Assembly: GCF_000023285.1 (NCBI RefSeq)
Contig: NC_013162.1
Coordinates: 2,136,501-2,200,500 of the forward strand
Reading direction: 5' to 3'
Source of the DNA: Capnocytophaga ochracea DSM 7271
GTDB lineage: Bacteria; Bacteroidota; Bacteroidia; Flavobacteriales; Flavobacteriaceae
Length of the DNA: 64,000 nucleotides
Below are positions 8,842-21,231 of the stretch, in pieces (position 1 is the stretch's first letter; each line of letters opens with the position of its first letter). The translations under genes and the position numbers were made by a program. The notes beneath the pieces are model-generated. The model had not been told where the DNA came from. It saw nothing but the letters and a program-made list of their open reading frames with translations, and did not search any database.

Positions 8842-9423
8842 TTAGGGGAAGAATGGGTCGATAGTTTTGGTAACTAAACTATTTTCTATTAGGAATTGGT
8901 TTTCAGGTGAAGCCAACTCTTTGTTTTTGATATCACATATCAAATCGTCGGATTGGGCGATGAGCGCGTATAGATAATCGGTGATAGAGTGGACTAAGCA
9001 GGTGATAGGCAGTTGGGCAAGAGCGCGCAAGCTACGGAGCATTGCAATGATTTCAAAACCATTATGAGCACTATCTACTAAAATACGCAGTTTGTCGTTA
9101 GGAGTAAGAATGTGAATAAAAGTTTCCCTAATAGTGTTTTCTAAAAGAAGAGATGCAGGGATATAGAGGTATTGAGCTTCTTTGAGCGATAGGGCTTGGG
9201 GCAAAGTATCAATAGCAGTTATTACCAATGATTTGCAAGATGCTTTGCTTTGTGTAAAATTCTCGATGTTCTGATAAAGTATTTCAGTGGGTTCGCTACG
9301 CGAAATGCTTTCTTCTTCCATAGCCACGATGCGCAAAGAGGGCATTCCTTCTAAATACCCCATTGCGCGATACCCGCGTTCATAAGGTGGCAAACCAGCC
9401 ATAGTTTCATTGTTTTTGCTCAT
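8842..9423 (-). CDS. Collapsed methylmalonyl-CoA mutase large-subunit-like protein
   Basis: A 193-residue protein. Its N-terminus (MAGLPPYERGYRAMGYL, about 8-24) resembles the start of the mutase large-subunit barrel (A-G-I-P-P-Y-x-R-G). Its last residues (NQFLIENSLVTKTIDPFF) resemble the motif near the end of that barrel (FLxxExxITKTVDPWAGSYY). The roughly 400 residues normally between them are reduced to about 150, and the C-terminal cobalamin domain (DxHxxG) is absent. It cannot be a normal mutase. It overlaps the small-subunit-like gene by 17 nt. The frame is intact, so this is not an obvious pseudogene. The homology call is by eye. Confidence 0.5.
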   Translation of the reverse strand: MSKNNETMAGLPPYERGYRAMGYLEGMPSLRIVAMEEESISRSEPTEILYQNIENFTQSKASCKSLVITAIDTLPQALSLKEAQYLYIPASLLLENTIRETFIHILTPNDKLRILVDSAHNGFEIIAMLRSLRALAQLPITCLVHSITDYLYALIAQSDDLICDIKNKELASPENQFLIENSLVTKTIDPFFP

Positions 9424-10507
9424 ACATTTCTTGTTTTATTCTTTTTTCAAAGGGTTCCCAGAGGCGTTTAGGTGTTAATGAGTCGGCGGTGTGATTTTTG
9501 GTAAAAGGATAGAAATCCCATTCTTTACGTGGATAAACTTCAACGGTACTATTTTCAGGAAAGAAAGTAGTACACTGTGTATTAAAAAGCTGTTGTTCTT
9601 GCGATGCCTTAGCTTTTATTTGTTTTTGCAGGCTGTGGCTTTTTAGCATAACCGACAAACCTCCTTGTTTATGAACTTGCTGGTATAACACAAGAGCTTT
9701 CTTGTACATTTCGTAGCTGATAGCCTCAATTGCATACATTCCGTTGAGCAGTGTTGCGTTGCGGGTAGCAGTGAGTTGCTGAATGGTAGCTACATTTGCT
9801 TTTTCGGTATTTACGCTGTTCTTCTTAAAGAAAAGGGAATTTTTAGGCAATAAATAATCAGCACCTCCTAATACAGTAGCCTCGTAAGCTAACTGTACAT
9901 AGTTTTGGTTATGCGACGATTTCAGAAGAGATAAACCTCTATGAGATACTTCGGCTATCAAATGGAAGGGTAGGGTAGGGTAGAGCTCGCTAAATAAGCG
10001 ACGAAAAGCCCGCAGTTTGGCAATTTCTAACAGAAAGCTACCTCCAACTGCTATTTTTATAAAAGCAGTGGTTACTTTTGAAGTAGTCAGTATTTCCTGC
10101 ATTTGGGCTACTCCGAAAGCGATTTGTTGCACCATTGAAGCTCCTGTGTTTTGGTAGGTTGAGGTATCTACAGTGAGGGCATTGGTGAACAAGTAGTGTA
10201 AATCAGTAGGTAACCATTGTTGTACTTCGTCTTGAATAAGCTCAGTGTGCAGGTTGAGCAAAAAAAAGTGAACTGATTGGCTTTGCCAAAAAGCAATGCG
10301 TTTGAGGGTCTGTTCTTTATTGGATACAAAAAGAGGAATAGCTACTTGTGTTTGGATATCAACTGCATAAGGGCTTTTTACGTTCTCGGAAGTGTAAAAA
10401 GGTAAGATAGGAACGTCCTCTGCTGAAGTGTATATAAGCGACTCGTAGTCCCTCCCTTTCAGCAGGTATTGCAGTTGTTGTTTCCATTGTTTAGCAGTGT
10501 TCTCCAT
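9407..10507 (-). CDS. Methylmalonyl-CoA mutase small-subunit-like protein, shortened
   Basis: A 366-residue protein. It matches flavobacterial mutase small subunits in order: WKQQLQYLLKGRDYESLIY near the N-terminus, ILPFYTSENV, YQNTGASMVQQIAFGVAQ (about 118-135), FLLEIAKLRAFRRLF, ATVLGGADYLLP, and a C-terminal KASQEQQLFN...LWEPFEKRIKQE. Small subunits are usually about 450 residues, so about 80 are missing, mainly in the first half. This subunit is non-catalytic in heterodimeric mutases and normally needs the large subunit, here reduced to 193 residues. No cobalamin site is present. No consensus promoter was found. Confidence 0.65.
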   Translation of the reverse strand: MENTAKQWKQQLQYLLKGRDYESLIYTSAEDVPILPFYTSENVKSPYAVDIQTQVAIPLFVSNKEQTLKRIAFWQSQSVHFFLLNLHTELIQDEVQQWLPTDLHYLFTNALTVDTSTYQNTGASMVQQIAFGVAQMQEILTTSKVTTAFIKIAVGGSFLLEIAKLRAFRRLFSELYPTLPFHLIAEVSHRGLSLLKSSHNQNYVQLAYEATVLGGADYLLPKNSLFFKKNSVNTEKANVATIQQLTATRNATLLNGMYAIEAISYEMYKKALVLYQQVHKQGGLSVMLKSHSLQKQIKAKASQEQQLFNTQCTTFFPENSTVEVYPRKEWDFYPFTKNHTADSLTPKRLWEPFEKRIKQEMYEQKQ

Positions 10508-10609
10508 TCTTTGCTTTTTAGTGAAAGAAGCCTCCGTTACGGGAGAGAAATTGAATAAGAATTCTTTAAAAATTAAAAAAAATTATGTTTTTGTAATTAT
10601 GTAGGTTCA

Positions 10610-10640
10610 ACTTTGCCAATGTTTCAAACATTGGCAAAGT
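10610..10640. terminator. Perfect 15-bp hairpin, TTTGCCA family
   Basis: A perfect 15-bp inverted repeat around one unpaired base, between the end of ndh and the start of the mutase-like genes. There is no T-run, so termination is plausible but not certain. It is one member of a family also found at 33913, 43898, 44729 and 51476. Confidence 0.6.
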
Positions 10641-10658
10641 ATATAGGAAAGCCAGACT

Positions 10659-11933
10659 TTATCCTTTAGCTTTTTCGGTAGGGCGTAATACCATACGATA
10701 CGACTGGTCTTTGCTGATGTAATAACCTACCCAATTGTACAAAGCTTTCAGCTTGTTGCGGAAGTTTACCAGCGACATTATGTGTATAAACGCCCAAATA
10801 GCCCACGCTACGAAACCTTTGAGGAAAATGTGTTTAGGCAAATCGGCGACGGCTTGGTTACGACCAATAATTGCCATTGAACCTTTATCGACATAACTGA
10901 AAGGAGTAGGGTTTACAAAATCTTTATTGAAGTTTTTTCCTAAGTTATTGGCTTGTTGTATGGCTACTTGTGCGAGCTGAGGGTGCCCTTGAGGAAAGTG
11001 AGGGTCGGAAGTCATAATAGACGAATCGCCGATTGCATAGATGTTTTCAAATCCTTCCATTTTGTTATAAGCATCGGTTTTCATACGTCGCCCACGCCCC
11101 AAGTGTTGCTTGTCGTCAATACCTTTGAAGGTTTTAGCCGAAATCCCCGCTGCCCATATTAGGTTACGAGCATCGAGCACTGTACCGTCCGAAAGGTATA
11201 CTTCGTCATTTAGAAAATCGGTTACCTGTACTCCTAATTTGAGTTTTACACCTTTTTTAAGCAAGATTTTTTCGGTATATGCTTGGGCTTTTTTACTCAT
11301 AGGAGCAAGTACGGTGTTTTGTCCGTCGATGAGATAAATATCACCTAAATCATCATAAGTAAGCTCAGGGTAATCTTTGCGCATAATGTTCTGTTTCATT
11401 TCAGCAAAGATACCTGATAACTCTACCCCAGTAGGACCTGCTCCTGCAATAGCAAAAGAGAGTAGCTTACGGCGCAATTCTTTGTCCTCAGTACGGGTAG
11501 CGCGCTCCAAACGGGTGTATACTAAGTTACGAAGCATAAGGGCGTCGCCTACGGTTTTCATAGGCATTGCTTTTTCTTCTACATCTTTGTTACCAAAGAA
11601 GTTTGATTCAGCTCCCGTAGCCATTACCAATACGTCATAATGCAGTTCTCCATTGCTCAAGATGAGTTTGTTTTCCGATGGAACGACTTCTCGCAAGGTA
11701 GCCATTCTGAAACGTGTATTTTTATACTTGCGAAATAGACGGCGGAAAGGGTAGGAGATAGATGAAGGCTCCATAAAGCCTGCAGCCAACTGATATAGTA
11801 GGGGTGGAAAGAAATTGTAGTTATTCATATCCACCAAGGTAATTTTATATTTACCAGAACGGTTCAACACTTTTACTAGCTCTAAGCCAGCAAAGCCACC
11901 GCCCACAATTACGATATGTTTTTTGTTTTCCAT
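10659..11933 (-). CDS. ndh: Type II NADH:quinone oxidoreductase (NDH-2)
   Basis: A 424-residue flavoprotein. The FAD-binding GxGxxG lies at HIVIVGGGFAGLE (about 7-18), the NADH-binding fold at FAIAGAGPTGVELSG (about 161-175), and the late FAD motif at NIYAIGDSS (about 298-306). The quinone-side stretch GHPQLAQVAIQQ follows. The C-terminus has an amphipathic, partly hydrophobic segment (VAWAIWAFIHIMSLVNF) that would attach it to the inner membrane. It passes electrons from NADH to menaquinone without pumping ions. It starts 59 nt after the RND gene ends upstream on the same strand. Confidence 0.88.
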   Translation of the reverse strand: MENKKHIVIVGGGFAGLELVKVLNRSGKYKITLVDMNNYNFFPPLLYQLAAGFMEPSSISYPFRRLFRKYKNTRFRMATLREVVPSENKLILSNGELHYDVLVMATGAESNFFGNKDVEEKAMPMKTVGDALMLRNLVYTRLERATRTEDKELRRKLLSFAIAGAGPTGVELSGIFAEMKQNIMRKDYPELTYDDLGDIYLIDGQNTVLAPMSKKAQAYTEKILLKKGVKLKLGVQVTDFLNDEVYLSDGTVLDARNLIWAAGISAKTFKGIDDKQHLGRGRRMKTDAYNKMEGFENIYAIGDSSIMTSDPHFPQGHPQLAQVAIQQANNLGKNFNKDFVNPTPFSYVDKGSMAIIGRNQAVADLPKHIFLKGFVAWAIWAFIHIMSLVNFRNKLKALYNWVGYYISKDQSYRMVLRPTEKAKG

Positions 11934-11992
11934 AATGATTATTTTAATTAGCTAATTAACAAATTTGTCGATTAGCCAATAATAGAGTGTAA

Positions 11993-14407
11993 TTATAGTG
12001 TTTTATTTTCTTTTTCAGTGTTTTCTTCTTCTTCGTCCTTAGGGAATATCTCAATCTTAGGTTCTTTGATAGTTTCTTTGTTTGACAGACTGCGTTCTAA
12101 GAAAAGCAATAGACTTGGCAAGAGTAGTAAGTTCGTCATCATTGCGAAAAGCAAAGTGGCTGATATGAGTCCGCCGAGTGCTTTGGTACCTCCGAAGCTG
12201 GAGAGCAAGAACACTGAGAAACCACAGAGTAGCACGATAGAAGTATAGAACATACTTACCCCTGTTTCGCGTAAAGCTGCATATACCGATTTGCTTATCT
12301 TCCAATTACGCGCTACTAACTCTAAGCGATATTTAGCCAAGAAGTGAATAGTATCGTCTACCGAAATACCAAAGGCAATACTGAACACGAGTATAGTAGA
12401 AGGCTTGAGCGGAATGCCAAAATAGCCCATCAGTCCTGCGGTGATGAGTAGCGGTAAGAGGTTAGGAATGAGTGAGACAACTATCATCTTGAACGAACGG
12501 AACATATACGCCATAATGAGCGCAATGAGCAAAATAGCCAAGGCTAATGACCAAATGAGGTTGGTAGCTAAATAATTAGTACCTTTGGTAAACAAATAGG
12601 CTTTACCGGTAATCTTCACTTCATACCTATTACTTGGGAAAAGCTTTTGAGCTTTGGTGTAAATATTGTCCTCGATTTGTTGCATCTTCTCAGTACCAAT
12701 ATCCTTCATAAAAGTAGTGATGCGTGCCGTTTGCCCCAATGAATCTACATAAGCGGAGAGCATATTGGCATTACCTTTAGAGTTTTTGACGTATGAAAGG
12801 ATAAAGTTTTGCTCTTGGGTAGTGGGCAGGCTATAATATTTAGGGTTGCCATTGTAATAGGCTTGTTTGGCGTATTTTACCAAGTTTACCAACGAAAGCG
12901 GTTTGGATATTTCGGGGATTTCCTCGATATGAGTGCAGAGTTCGTCAATGCGTTTGAGATTCACTAACCGAGTAACACCGTTCTTCTGCTTCGTATTAAT
13001 AGTGATTTCCAAAGGCATAATTCCGCCATAATTCTTCTCGAAGAAAGTGATATCGTCAAAAAAATCAGCTGACTTAGGCATATCTTCGATGAGACTACCC
13101 GAAATCTTTATTTTGTAAATACCAATAATACTGAGGATAAGCAGAGCGATAGCCGTAGTGAATACTGCAATACGGTGATGCTTTACTGTATTCTCAATGA
13201 ACTTGATAAGTCCACCCATCCAGTTGCGATGCAAATGCCTTAGGTGTTTTTCCTGAGGTATGTGCATATAACTGTAAATAATCGGGATTACCAATAGAGA
13301 GATGAAGAAGATAGATACTACATTGATAGAAGCAATGACCCCAAACTGTTTGAGCAAAGAACTTTCGGTAAAGATAAAGGTAGCAAAACCGATAGCCGTA
13401 GTGAGGTTGGTGAGCAGGGTTACATTGCCTACATTGCGGATTACCCTAATAAGCGACTTAGCTTGGTTGCCGTGCTTACTGATTTCTTGTTGGTATTTAT
13501 TGATGAGGAATACGCAGTTCGGGATACCAATTACAATGACCAAAGGCGGAATAAGTCCTGTGAGAATGGTGATTTCATAGCCGAAAAGCCCTAAAAAGCC
13601 AAATACCCACATTACTGCAATCGATACCACGCCCATAGAGATAAACATCGCCCTGAATGAACGGAAAAAGAAAAAGAAGATGGCTGAAGTAGAGAGTAAG
13701 GCAGCCAAGATGAATAAACCTATCTCGTCCATTATGTTTTGAGCGCTGAGGGTACGAATATAAGGCATACCCGAAGTGTGCACTTTGAGTCCGGTTTGCG
13801 CTTCGAACTTCTCGACTATGGGAATAAAATCGTTGAGGATAAAATCCTTGCGGGCTTGTGTATTGACAATCTTTTTGTTCATATACACGGCTGTTTGCAA
13901 GGTATTTGTTTTCTTGTTGTAGATGAGACCTTCGTAGAAAGGTAGTTTCTCGGAAAGTACTTTTTTGAGACTATCAGCTTCAGTTTGGTTTTTTACTTTT
14001 CCTTCGATAAACTTATGGGTAACAAAGCGCTGCTGTGCAGTGTCTTTCACTAAGATAGGCAAGTTGTCAATAGAGATAACAGCGTCTATCTGTTTGAACT
14101 TTTTTAGTTCGTTACTAAGGGCAATCCATTTGTTGAGTACCTCAGGTGTATAGATTTTTTTGTCGTCTAACGCCATTAATATCAAGTTACCTTCTTCGCC
14201 GAACTTATCGAGAAAGTGCTTGTACTCCATATTCACAGGGTGATCATCGGGGAGCATATTTGCTTCGGTGAAGGTAAAGTGAACGTTCTTCCACTGTGTA
14301 GCTAAGCCCCCAGTGATAGCAGCTATGAGTAGTAAAAAAGCAATTCGGTTGCGCAATATTAAGCCCGCAATGGTACCCCAGAAGCTGGCTTTTATCCATC
14401 TAAACAT
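11993..14407 (-). CDS. RND/MMPL-superfamily membrane exporter
   Basis: An 804-residue protein with the internal duplication of the RND/SSD type. One membrane helix (about 18-36) is followed by a large periplasmic domain (about 40-225). Five clustered helices (about 228-375) contain GLIPPLVIVIGIPNCVFLINKY. Another helix, a second periplasmic domain (about 430-625) and a second helix cluster (about 628-770) with VFSIAFGISVDDTIHFLAKY follow. The Asp pair SVDD is the usual proton-relay site. The tail is charged (EIFPKDEEEENTEKEN). No membrane-fusion or outer-membrane partner is adjacent, as expected for the MMPL/HpnN-like subgroup that moves lipids or hydrophobic compounds. The substrate is unknown. 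Confidence 0.8.
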   Translation of the reverse strand: MFRWIKASFWGTIAGLILRNRIAFLLLIAAITGGLATQWKNVHFTFTEANMLPDDHPVNMEYKHFLDKFGEEGNLILMALDDKKIYTPEVLNKWIALSNELKKFKQIDAVISIDNLPILVKDTAQQRFVTHKFIEGKVKNQTEADSLKKVLSEKLPFYEGLIYNKKTNTLQTAVYMNKKIVNTQARKDFILNDFIPIVEKFEAQTGLKVHTSGMPYIRTLSAQNIMDEIGLFILAALLSTSAIFFFFFRSFRAMFISMGVVSIAVMWVFGFLGLFGYEITILTGLIPPLVIVIGIPNCVFLINKYQQEISKHGNQAKSLIRVIRNVGNVTLLTNLTTAIGFATFIFTESSLLKQFGVIASINVVSIFFISLLVIPIIYSYMHIPQEKHLRHLHRNWMGGLIKFIENTVKHHRIAVFTTAIALLILSIIGIYKIKISGSLIEDMPKSADFFDDITFFEKNYGGIMPLEITINTKQKNGVTRLVNLKRIDELCTHIEEIPEISKPLSLVNLVKYAKQAYYNGNPKYYSLPTTQEQNFILSYVKNSKGNANMLSAYVDSLGQTARITTFMKDIGTEKMQQIEDNIYTKAQKLFPSNRYEVKITGKAYLFTKGTNYLATNLIWSLALAILLIALIMAYMFRSFKMIVVSLIPNLLPLLITAGLMGYFGIPLKPSTILVFSIAFGISVDDTIHFLAKYRLELVARNWKISKSVYAALRETGVSMFYTSIVLLCGFSVFLLSSFGGTKALGGLISATLLFAMMTNLLLLPSLLLFLERSLSNKETIKEPKIEIFPKDEEEENTEKENKTL

Positions 14408-14435
14408 CTTGATATCTCTTTATTTTCTGAGGGCG

Positions 14436-14465
14436 CAAAAGTACAAAATAATATACAATTACAAA
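14436..14465 (-). promoter_or_regulatory. Promoter of the RND exporter (and ndh)
   Basis: TACTTTTG (14436-14443) on the minus strand has TTTG (14462-14465) 18 nt upstream. Confidence 0.65.
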
Positions 14466-14558
14466 AATAAATATCAATGATTAATGGTTAGCGGTTAATG
14501 ATTAATAATGATTTTATGAATTGACAGGGAGTTTGACGTAAGAGATTAATTAGCAAAT

Positions 14559-14714
14559 GAGGAAATTAGGAAATTAGGAAATGAGGAAATTAGGAAATGA
14601 GGAAATTAGGAAATGAGGAAATGAGGAAATGAGGAAATGAGGAAATGAGGAAATGAGGAAATGAGGAAATGAGGAAATGAGGAAATGAGGAAATGAGGAA
14701 ATGAGGAAATGAGG
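14559..14714 (+). repeat. 8-bp tandem array (GAGGAAAT), about 19 units
   Basis: About 19 consecutive 8-bp units. The first few mix GAGGAAAT and TAGGAAAT; the last dozen or so are exact GAGGAAAT. The array lies between divergent promoters, about 95 bp upstream of the RND promoter. Looser versions of the same words occur at 32283-32330 and 58291-58318. Confidence 0.92.
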
Positions 14715-14727
14715 GAATTAGCAAATG

Positions 14728-14832
14728 TGGGAATTAGTTGGAGAATATCGGAGGGGCTTAGACTTCGGAGGAAAACGAAAAATATCAGAAGTGGACTGAG
14801 AGGGATTTTAGCGAAAAAAGGCTATTAGGAGG
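14728..14832 (+). repeat. Dispersed flanking repeat block, copy 2
   Basis: Same block as 8501-8585 and inverted 32178-32282, including ACTTCGGAGGAAAACGAAAA, AATATCAGAAGTGG and CTGAGAGGGATTTT. It directly abuts the core repeat that follows. Confidence 0.8.
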
Positions 14833-14838
14833 GTGGGG

Positions 14839-14978
14839 TTAGCTTATAGAGAGCTTATAGGAAGCTTATACGAATCTTGGACGATTGGTATAGAAAGGGT
14901 ATATAAATAATTGACTCATAATATAATACAACAAGGCTAAAAATGTTAAAAATGGGGTTTCGAGGCGAAAGAAAAGGG
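14839..14978 (-). repeat. Dispersed intergenic repeat, core copy 2; rest of gap to 15195
   Basis: Inverted copy of the core at 2641, 32026 and 38147. Similarity to the 32-kb copy extends further. AGGTGATAGGTCTTAGG-type sequence follows at 14982, and GAAATGACGAGTGACAAATGA at about 15110-15155 matches inverted 31925-31970. Between them (15027-15095) is an unrelated insert with a CCAGCTTTCGCTGG hairpin. No gene is seen. Confidence 0.8.
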
Positions 14979-15195
14979 AAGAGGTGATAGGTCTTAGGTC
15001 ATAGGCAATAGGGGGGATGTGACGAAAAATTAAAAGAAACCTCCCCCTTACACATACCCAGCTTTCGCTGGCTTCCTCGGAGAGGGGGAATGTGGAGACG
15101 GGAAAAAGAAGAAATGACGAGTGACAAATGAGTAGAATGACAAGGGTAATGGGATAAATATTCTTAGAATATTAGCTCATTTCAATAAATTGTTG

Positions 15196-15203
15196 TACTT
15201 TTG
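15196..15203 (+). promoter_or_regulatory. Promoter -7 box of the BNR-repeat protein
   Basis: TACTTTTG, with a weak TTAG element about 20 nt upstream. The box includes an in-frame TTG at 15201, so a start there is excluded and the ATG at 15246 is used. Confidence 0.65.
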
Positions 15204-15245
15204 CACCCTAAAAACAACAACTTAAAGAGAATTCTGCAAATAAAT

Positions 15246-17984
15246 ATGAAAAATAAAATCTTTACTTTTGTATTTTCTTTATTAATCATCACGACAACTC
15301 TCACTGCCCAAGAACTGCTACCGCTTCCTTTGCGTCAGAAAGAGGAGCTCAAAGCACGTTCGTGGGTGCGCGAAACACCTTTTGAGCAAGTAACAGTAAA
15401 AGAGATAGGCAATCGCATCAGTGCGCTGAGTGTAAACCCTAAAAATAGCAGTGAGTTTATAGTTGCTCCAGAAAACGGAGGTGTATGGCTTACCCAAAAT
15501 GGCGGGGAAACCTACCAAGTACTATGCTCAACCCTCCCTACACAAAGTATCACAGCACTGGCAGTAGATTGGCAATCGGGGACTTTGGCGGTTGCGACCC
15601 CTTATGGTGTTTTTATTTCTACCGATAAAGGAAAAACAACTGACTTTAAGGGATTGGGAGGAATGCAACGCATTAGCAGTTTGTATATCAACCCTACTAA
15701 CCCCCAAGAACTTGTGGCGGGAGTATTGGGTAACCCTTATAAAGCTGATGAAAAACGCGGTATCTTCAAAACTACCGATGGCGGAAAAACGTGGCAACAA
15801 AAACTATTTGTAAGCACGCGTGCCGGGATTACGCAAATTACTGCTTCGCCCGATGGGGCAATGCTTTTGGCTGTATCGTGGGAAGTGAATAATAGTCAGT
15901 GGGACAGTGCTCCTTATGGCAGTAATAGTGGTATTTACAAGAGCGCTGATAAAGGCAATACGTGGACGAAAATCACGGTAAACAATGGATTTCTCAAAGG
16001 GAATAACATTGGCAAGATAGGGGTGAGTTGCTTTAACAGTCAGACTTATTATGCAGTAGTAGATAATCGCAATGCCAAAAAGAAAGAGAGCATTAATACT
16101 GTACAGAAAGTAGTGCGCATTCATCTCTCCGTTCAAGATTTTGATGTGATGAGCAAAGCCGATTTCCTCGCGTTAGATAACAACCGTTTAAATGTGTTTT
16201 TGCACAATATAGGTCAGGACGAGAAATATACAGCTCAGAATCTCAAAGATATGATAGCTGCAGAGGTAACCTCTCCTGCTAAACTACTGAGTTATTTGGG
16301 TGTAAGTACCCAAGAGGTTATAGGTGCGGAAGTGTACGTAACCGAAGATGGGGGTAATTCTTGGCAAAAGACGAATATTCAACCTCTGAATGATGTGTAT
16401 TACCAAAACGGAGAGCGTTTTGGGGGCATCAGTGTAGACCTTAGTAATAAAAAACACTTATTTATAGGAGGATATCCCTTATTGGAATCTACCGATGGAG
16501 GCAGGACGTGGAAAAGCAAACAACCGATTTCGTTGGACAATAGCTATGAACAACTTTACTTACAACAGGGTACTCTATTTTGTACAACTCGCAGTGGATT
16601 ACAGGTATCTTACGACAACGGAAAAAGTTTTGCTTTTAAGAATGTGCCACAGGCAATGGCTTTTACCCAGCTGAGTTACGACAAAGCTAACAAAACACCT
16701 TACTATGTGAGTGACCAAGTGGTATTGGCACAAAATAACAGTCATTGGAATACGTTCAGAAAAGCTATTCATTTGCTATCGTTTGGCAATGATAGCTATG
16801 CCGCAGAACCTTATGGCAAGTTCTTTACTTTTTTGCCTGATAGAGACCAGCTTTTTCCGTTAGGAAGTGCTTATTACGGTGAAAACAAGGAACCGTTGCG
16901 TTTTGGCAAGAATGCACCGCTACTTATTTCGCCACAAAACAAAGATATTATTTACATAGGAAGCGATAAATTGCACATTTCTATGGACAAAGGTCGGAAT
17001 TGGCGGACTATTTCGGACGATGTAACCAATGGTAACAAGCAGGGCAACAAGGCATATGGTACAATTTCGGCTATAGCTGAATCGCCTTTTATGTTTGGTT
17101 TGCTTTATACGGGTAGTGACGATGGTATGATTTACACCAGCGACAACGGAGGGGTATCGTGGAAACAGATATACAACGCCTTTCCGCGTCCGCTAAAAGT
17201 GAACAACCTCATTGCCTCTAAACACCAGCGTAACCGGGTATTGGCAACCCTTATTAGTACTGATGATTCCAATATCGACCCTATTATTTTTATGAGTAAT
17301 GACAATGGCAAGAGTTGGACAGATATTCATTCTAACCTGCCCGATAGTAAAGTAAATGTACTCAAAGAAGACCCTAAAAACAGTCAGATTCTTTATGCAG
17401 GAACTGATAATGGGGTGTATATTTCGTTTAACTTAGGTGAAAGTTGGCAACCATTCAGCAAAGGATTGCCGGAAACAGGTGTTTACGATATTTATATAGA
17501 CGAAACAAATGGTGAAATGACAGTTGCGACATTGGGACGTGGTATTTTTCGCACCTCGGTGAAGATGATGCAAGAGCTAAGAGTGGCGATTACCTCGCAA
17601 GATTTTTATCCACTTGAAACACCTATTACGCTTCCTTATTCTACGAATTGGGGAAATGCCAATAACGAATGGGAAGAACCTGTGAAGCCTAATGTGTATT
17701 TCTATGCTTTTGCTTCAAAGGAAAATTTATCAATACCTATAAAAGTGATGAAAGGACGTGTTACCTTGCAAACATTTACTTATAAGACAAATGTTGGGTT
17801 TAATTATATACCTTATGACTTGACGATGTCTTATGCGGGTAAGACAGCCTATGAGAAGAGTCTTCAAAAGATATTTTTACCTATTGCTACTGATGGTAAA
17901 GTATATCTACCCAAAGGACGCTACACTATTATATTTACGCTTCCTGACAGCTTTGAAGAAGAAAGAACACTTGATATATATTAG
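15246..17984 (+). CDS. Secreted BNR/Asp-box repeat (VPS10/sortilin-like) beta-propeller protein
   Basis: A 912-residue protein with a signal peptide (MKNKIFTFVFSLLIITTTLTAQ). About ten Asp-box type motifs follow, for example TQNGGETYQ, STDKGKT, TTDGGKTWQQ, SADKGNTWTK, TEDGGNSWQK, SMDKGRNWR, TSDNGGVSWKQ and SNDNGKSWTD. Such repeats form one or two beta-propellers as in sortilin or sialidase-like proteins. The catalytic residues of sialidases are not evident, so a binding or scaffold role is as likely as hydrolysis. The last 130 residues form a non-repeat beta domain. No type IX secretion C-terminal domain was recognised. Confidence 0.75.
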   Translation: MKNKIFTFVFSLLIITTTLTAQELLPLPLRQKEELKARSWVRETPFEQVTVKEIGNRISALSVNPKNSSEFIVAPENGGVWLTQNGGETYQVLCSTLPTQSITALAVDWQSGTLAVATPYGVFISTDKGKTTDFKGLGGMQRISSLYINPTNPQELVAGVLGNPYKADEKRGIFKTTDGGKTWQQKLFVSTRAGITQITASPDGAMLLAVSWEVNNSQWDSAPYGSNSGIYKSADKGNTWTKITVNNGFLKGNNIGKIGVSCFNSQTYYAVVDNRNAKKKESINTVQKVVRIHLSVQDFDVMSKADFLALDNNRLNVFLHNIGQDEKYTAQNLKDMIAAEVTSPAKLLSYLGVSTQEVIGAEVYVTEDGGNSWQKTNIQPLNDVYYQNGERFGGISVDLSNKKHLFIGGYPLLESTDGGRTWKSKQPISLDNSYEQLYLQQGTLFCTTRSGLQVSYDNGKSFAFKNVPQAMAFTQLSYDKANKTPYYVSDQVVLAQNNSHWNTFRKAIHLLSFGNDSYAAEPYGKFFTFLPDRDQLFPLGSAYYGENKEPLRFGKNAPLLISPQNKDIIYIGSDKLHISMDKGRNWRTISDDVTNGNKQGNKAYGTISAIAESPFMFGLLYTGSDDGMIYTSDNGGVSWKQIYNAFPRPLKVNNLIASKHQRNRVLATLISTDDSNIDPIIFMSNDNGKSWTDIHSNLPDSKVNVLKEDPKNSQILYAGTDNGVYISFNLGESWQPFSKGLPETGVYDIYIDETNGEMTVATLGRGIFRTSVKMMQELRVAITSQDFYPLETPITLPYSTNWGNANNEWEEPVKPNVYFYAFASKENLSIPIKVMKGRVTLQTFTYKTNVGFNYIPYDLTMSYAGKTAYEKSLQKIFLPIATDGKVYLPKGRYTIIFTLPDSFEEERTLDIY

Positions 17985-18018
17985 AAGGAAAGAATTTTAT
18001 AAGGGGTTTAACAAAAAG

Positions 18019-18053
18019 GCACAGACGACTTGAGTTTATCAAGAAGTCTGTGC
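18019..18053. terminator. Bidirectional terminator between convergent genes
   Basis: GCACAGAC pairs with GTCTGTGC, and CTTGA with TCAAG nested inside. A-rich sequence lies on one side and T-rich on the other. It separates the BNR-protein gene and the convergent beta-galactosidase gene. Confidence 0.7.
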
Positions 18054-18076
18054 TTTGCTTATATAAGAATATGCCA

Positions 18077-21196
<3,120 letters not shown>

Positions 21197-21231
21197 TTAC
21201 AAATTTTGGCAAAGTTGAATCGTTATAAAAT

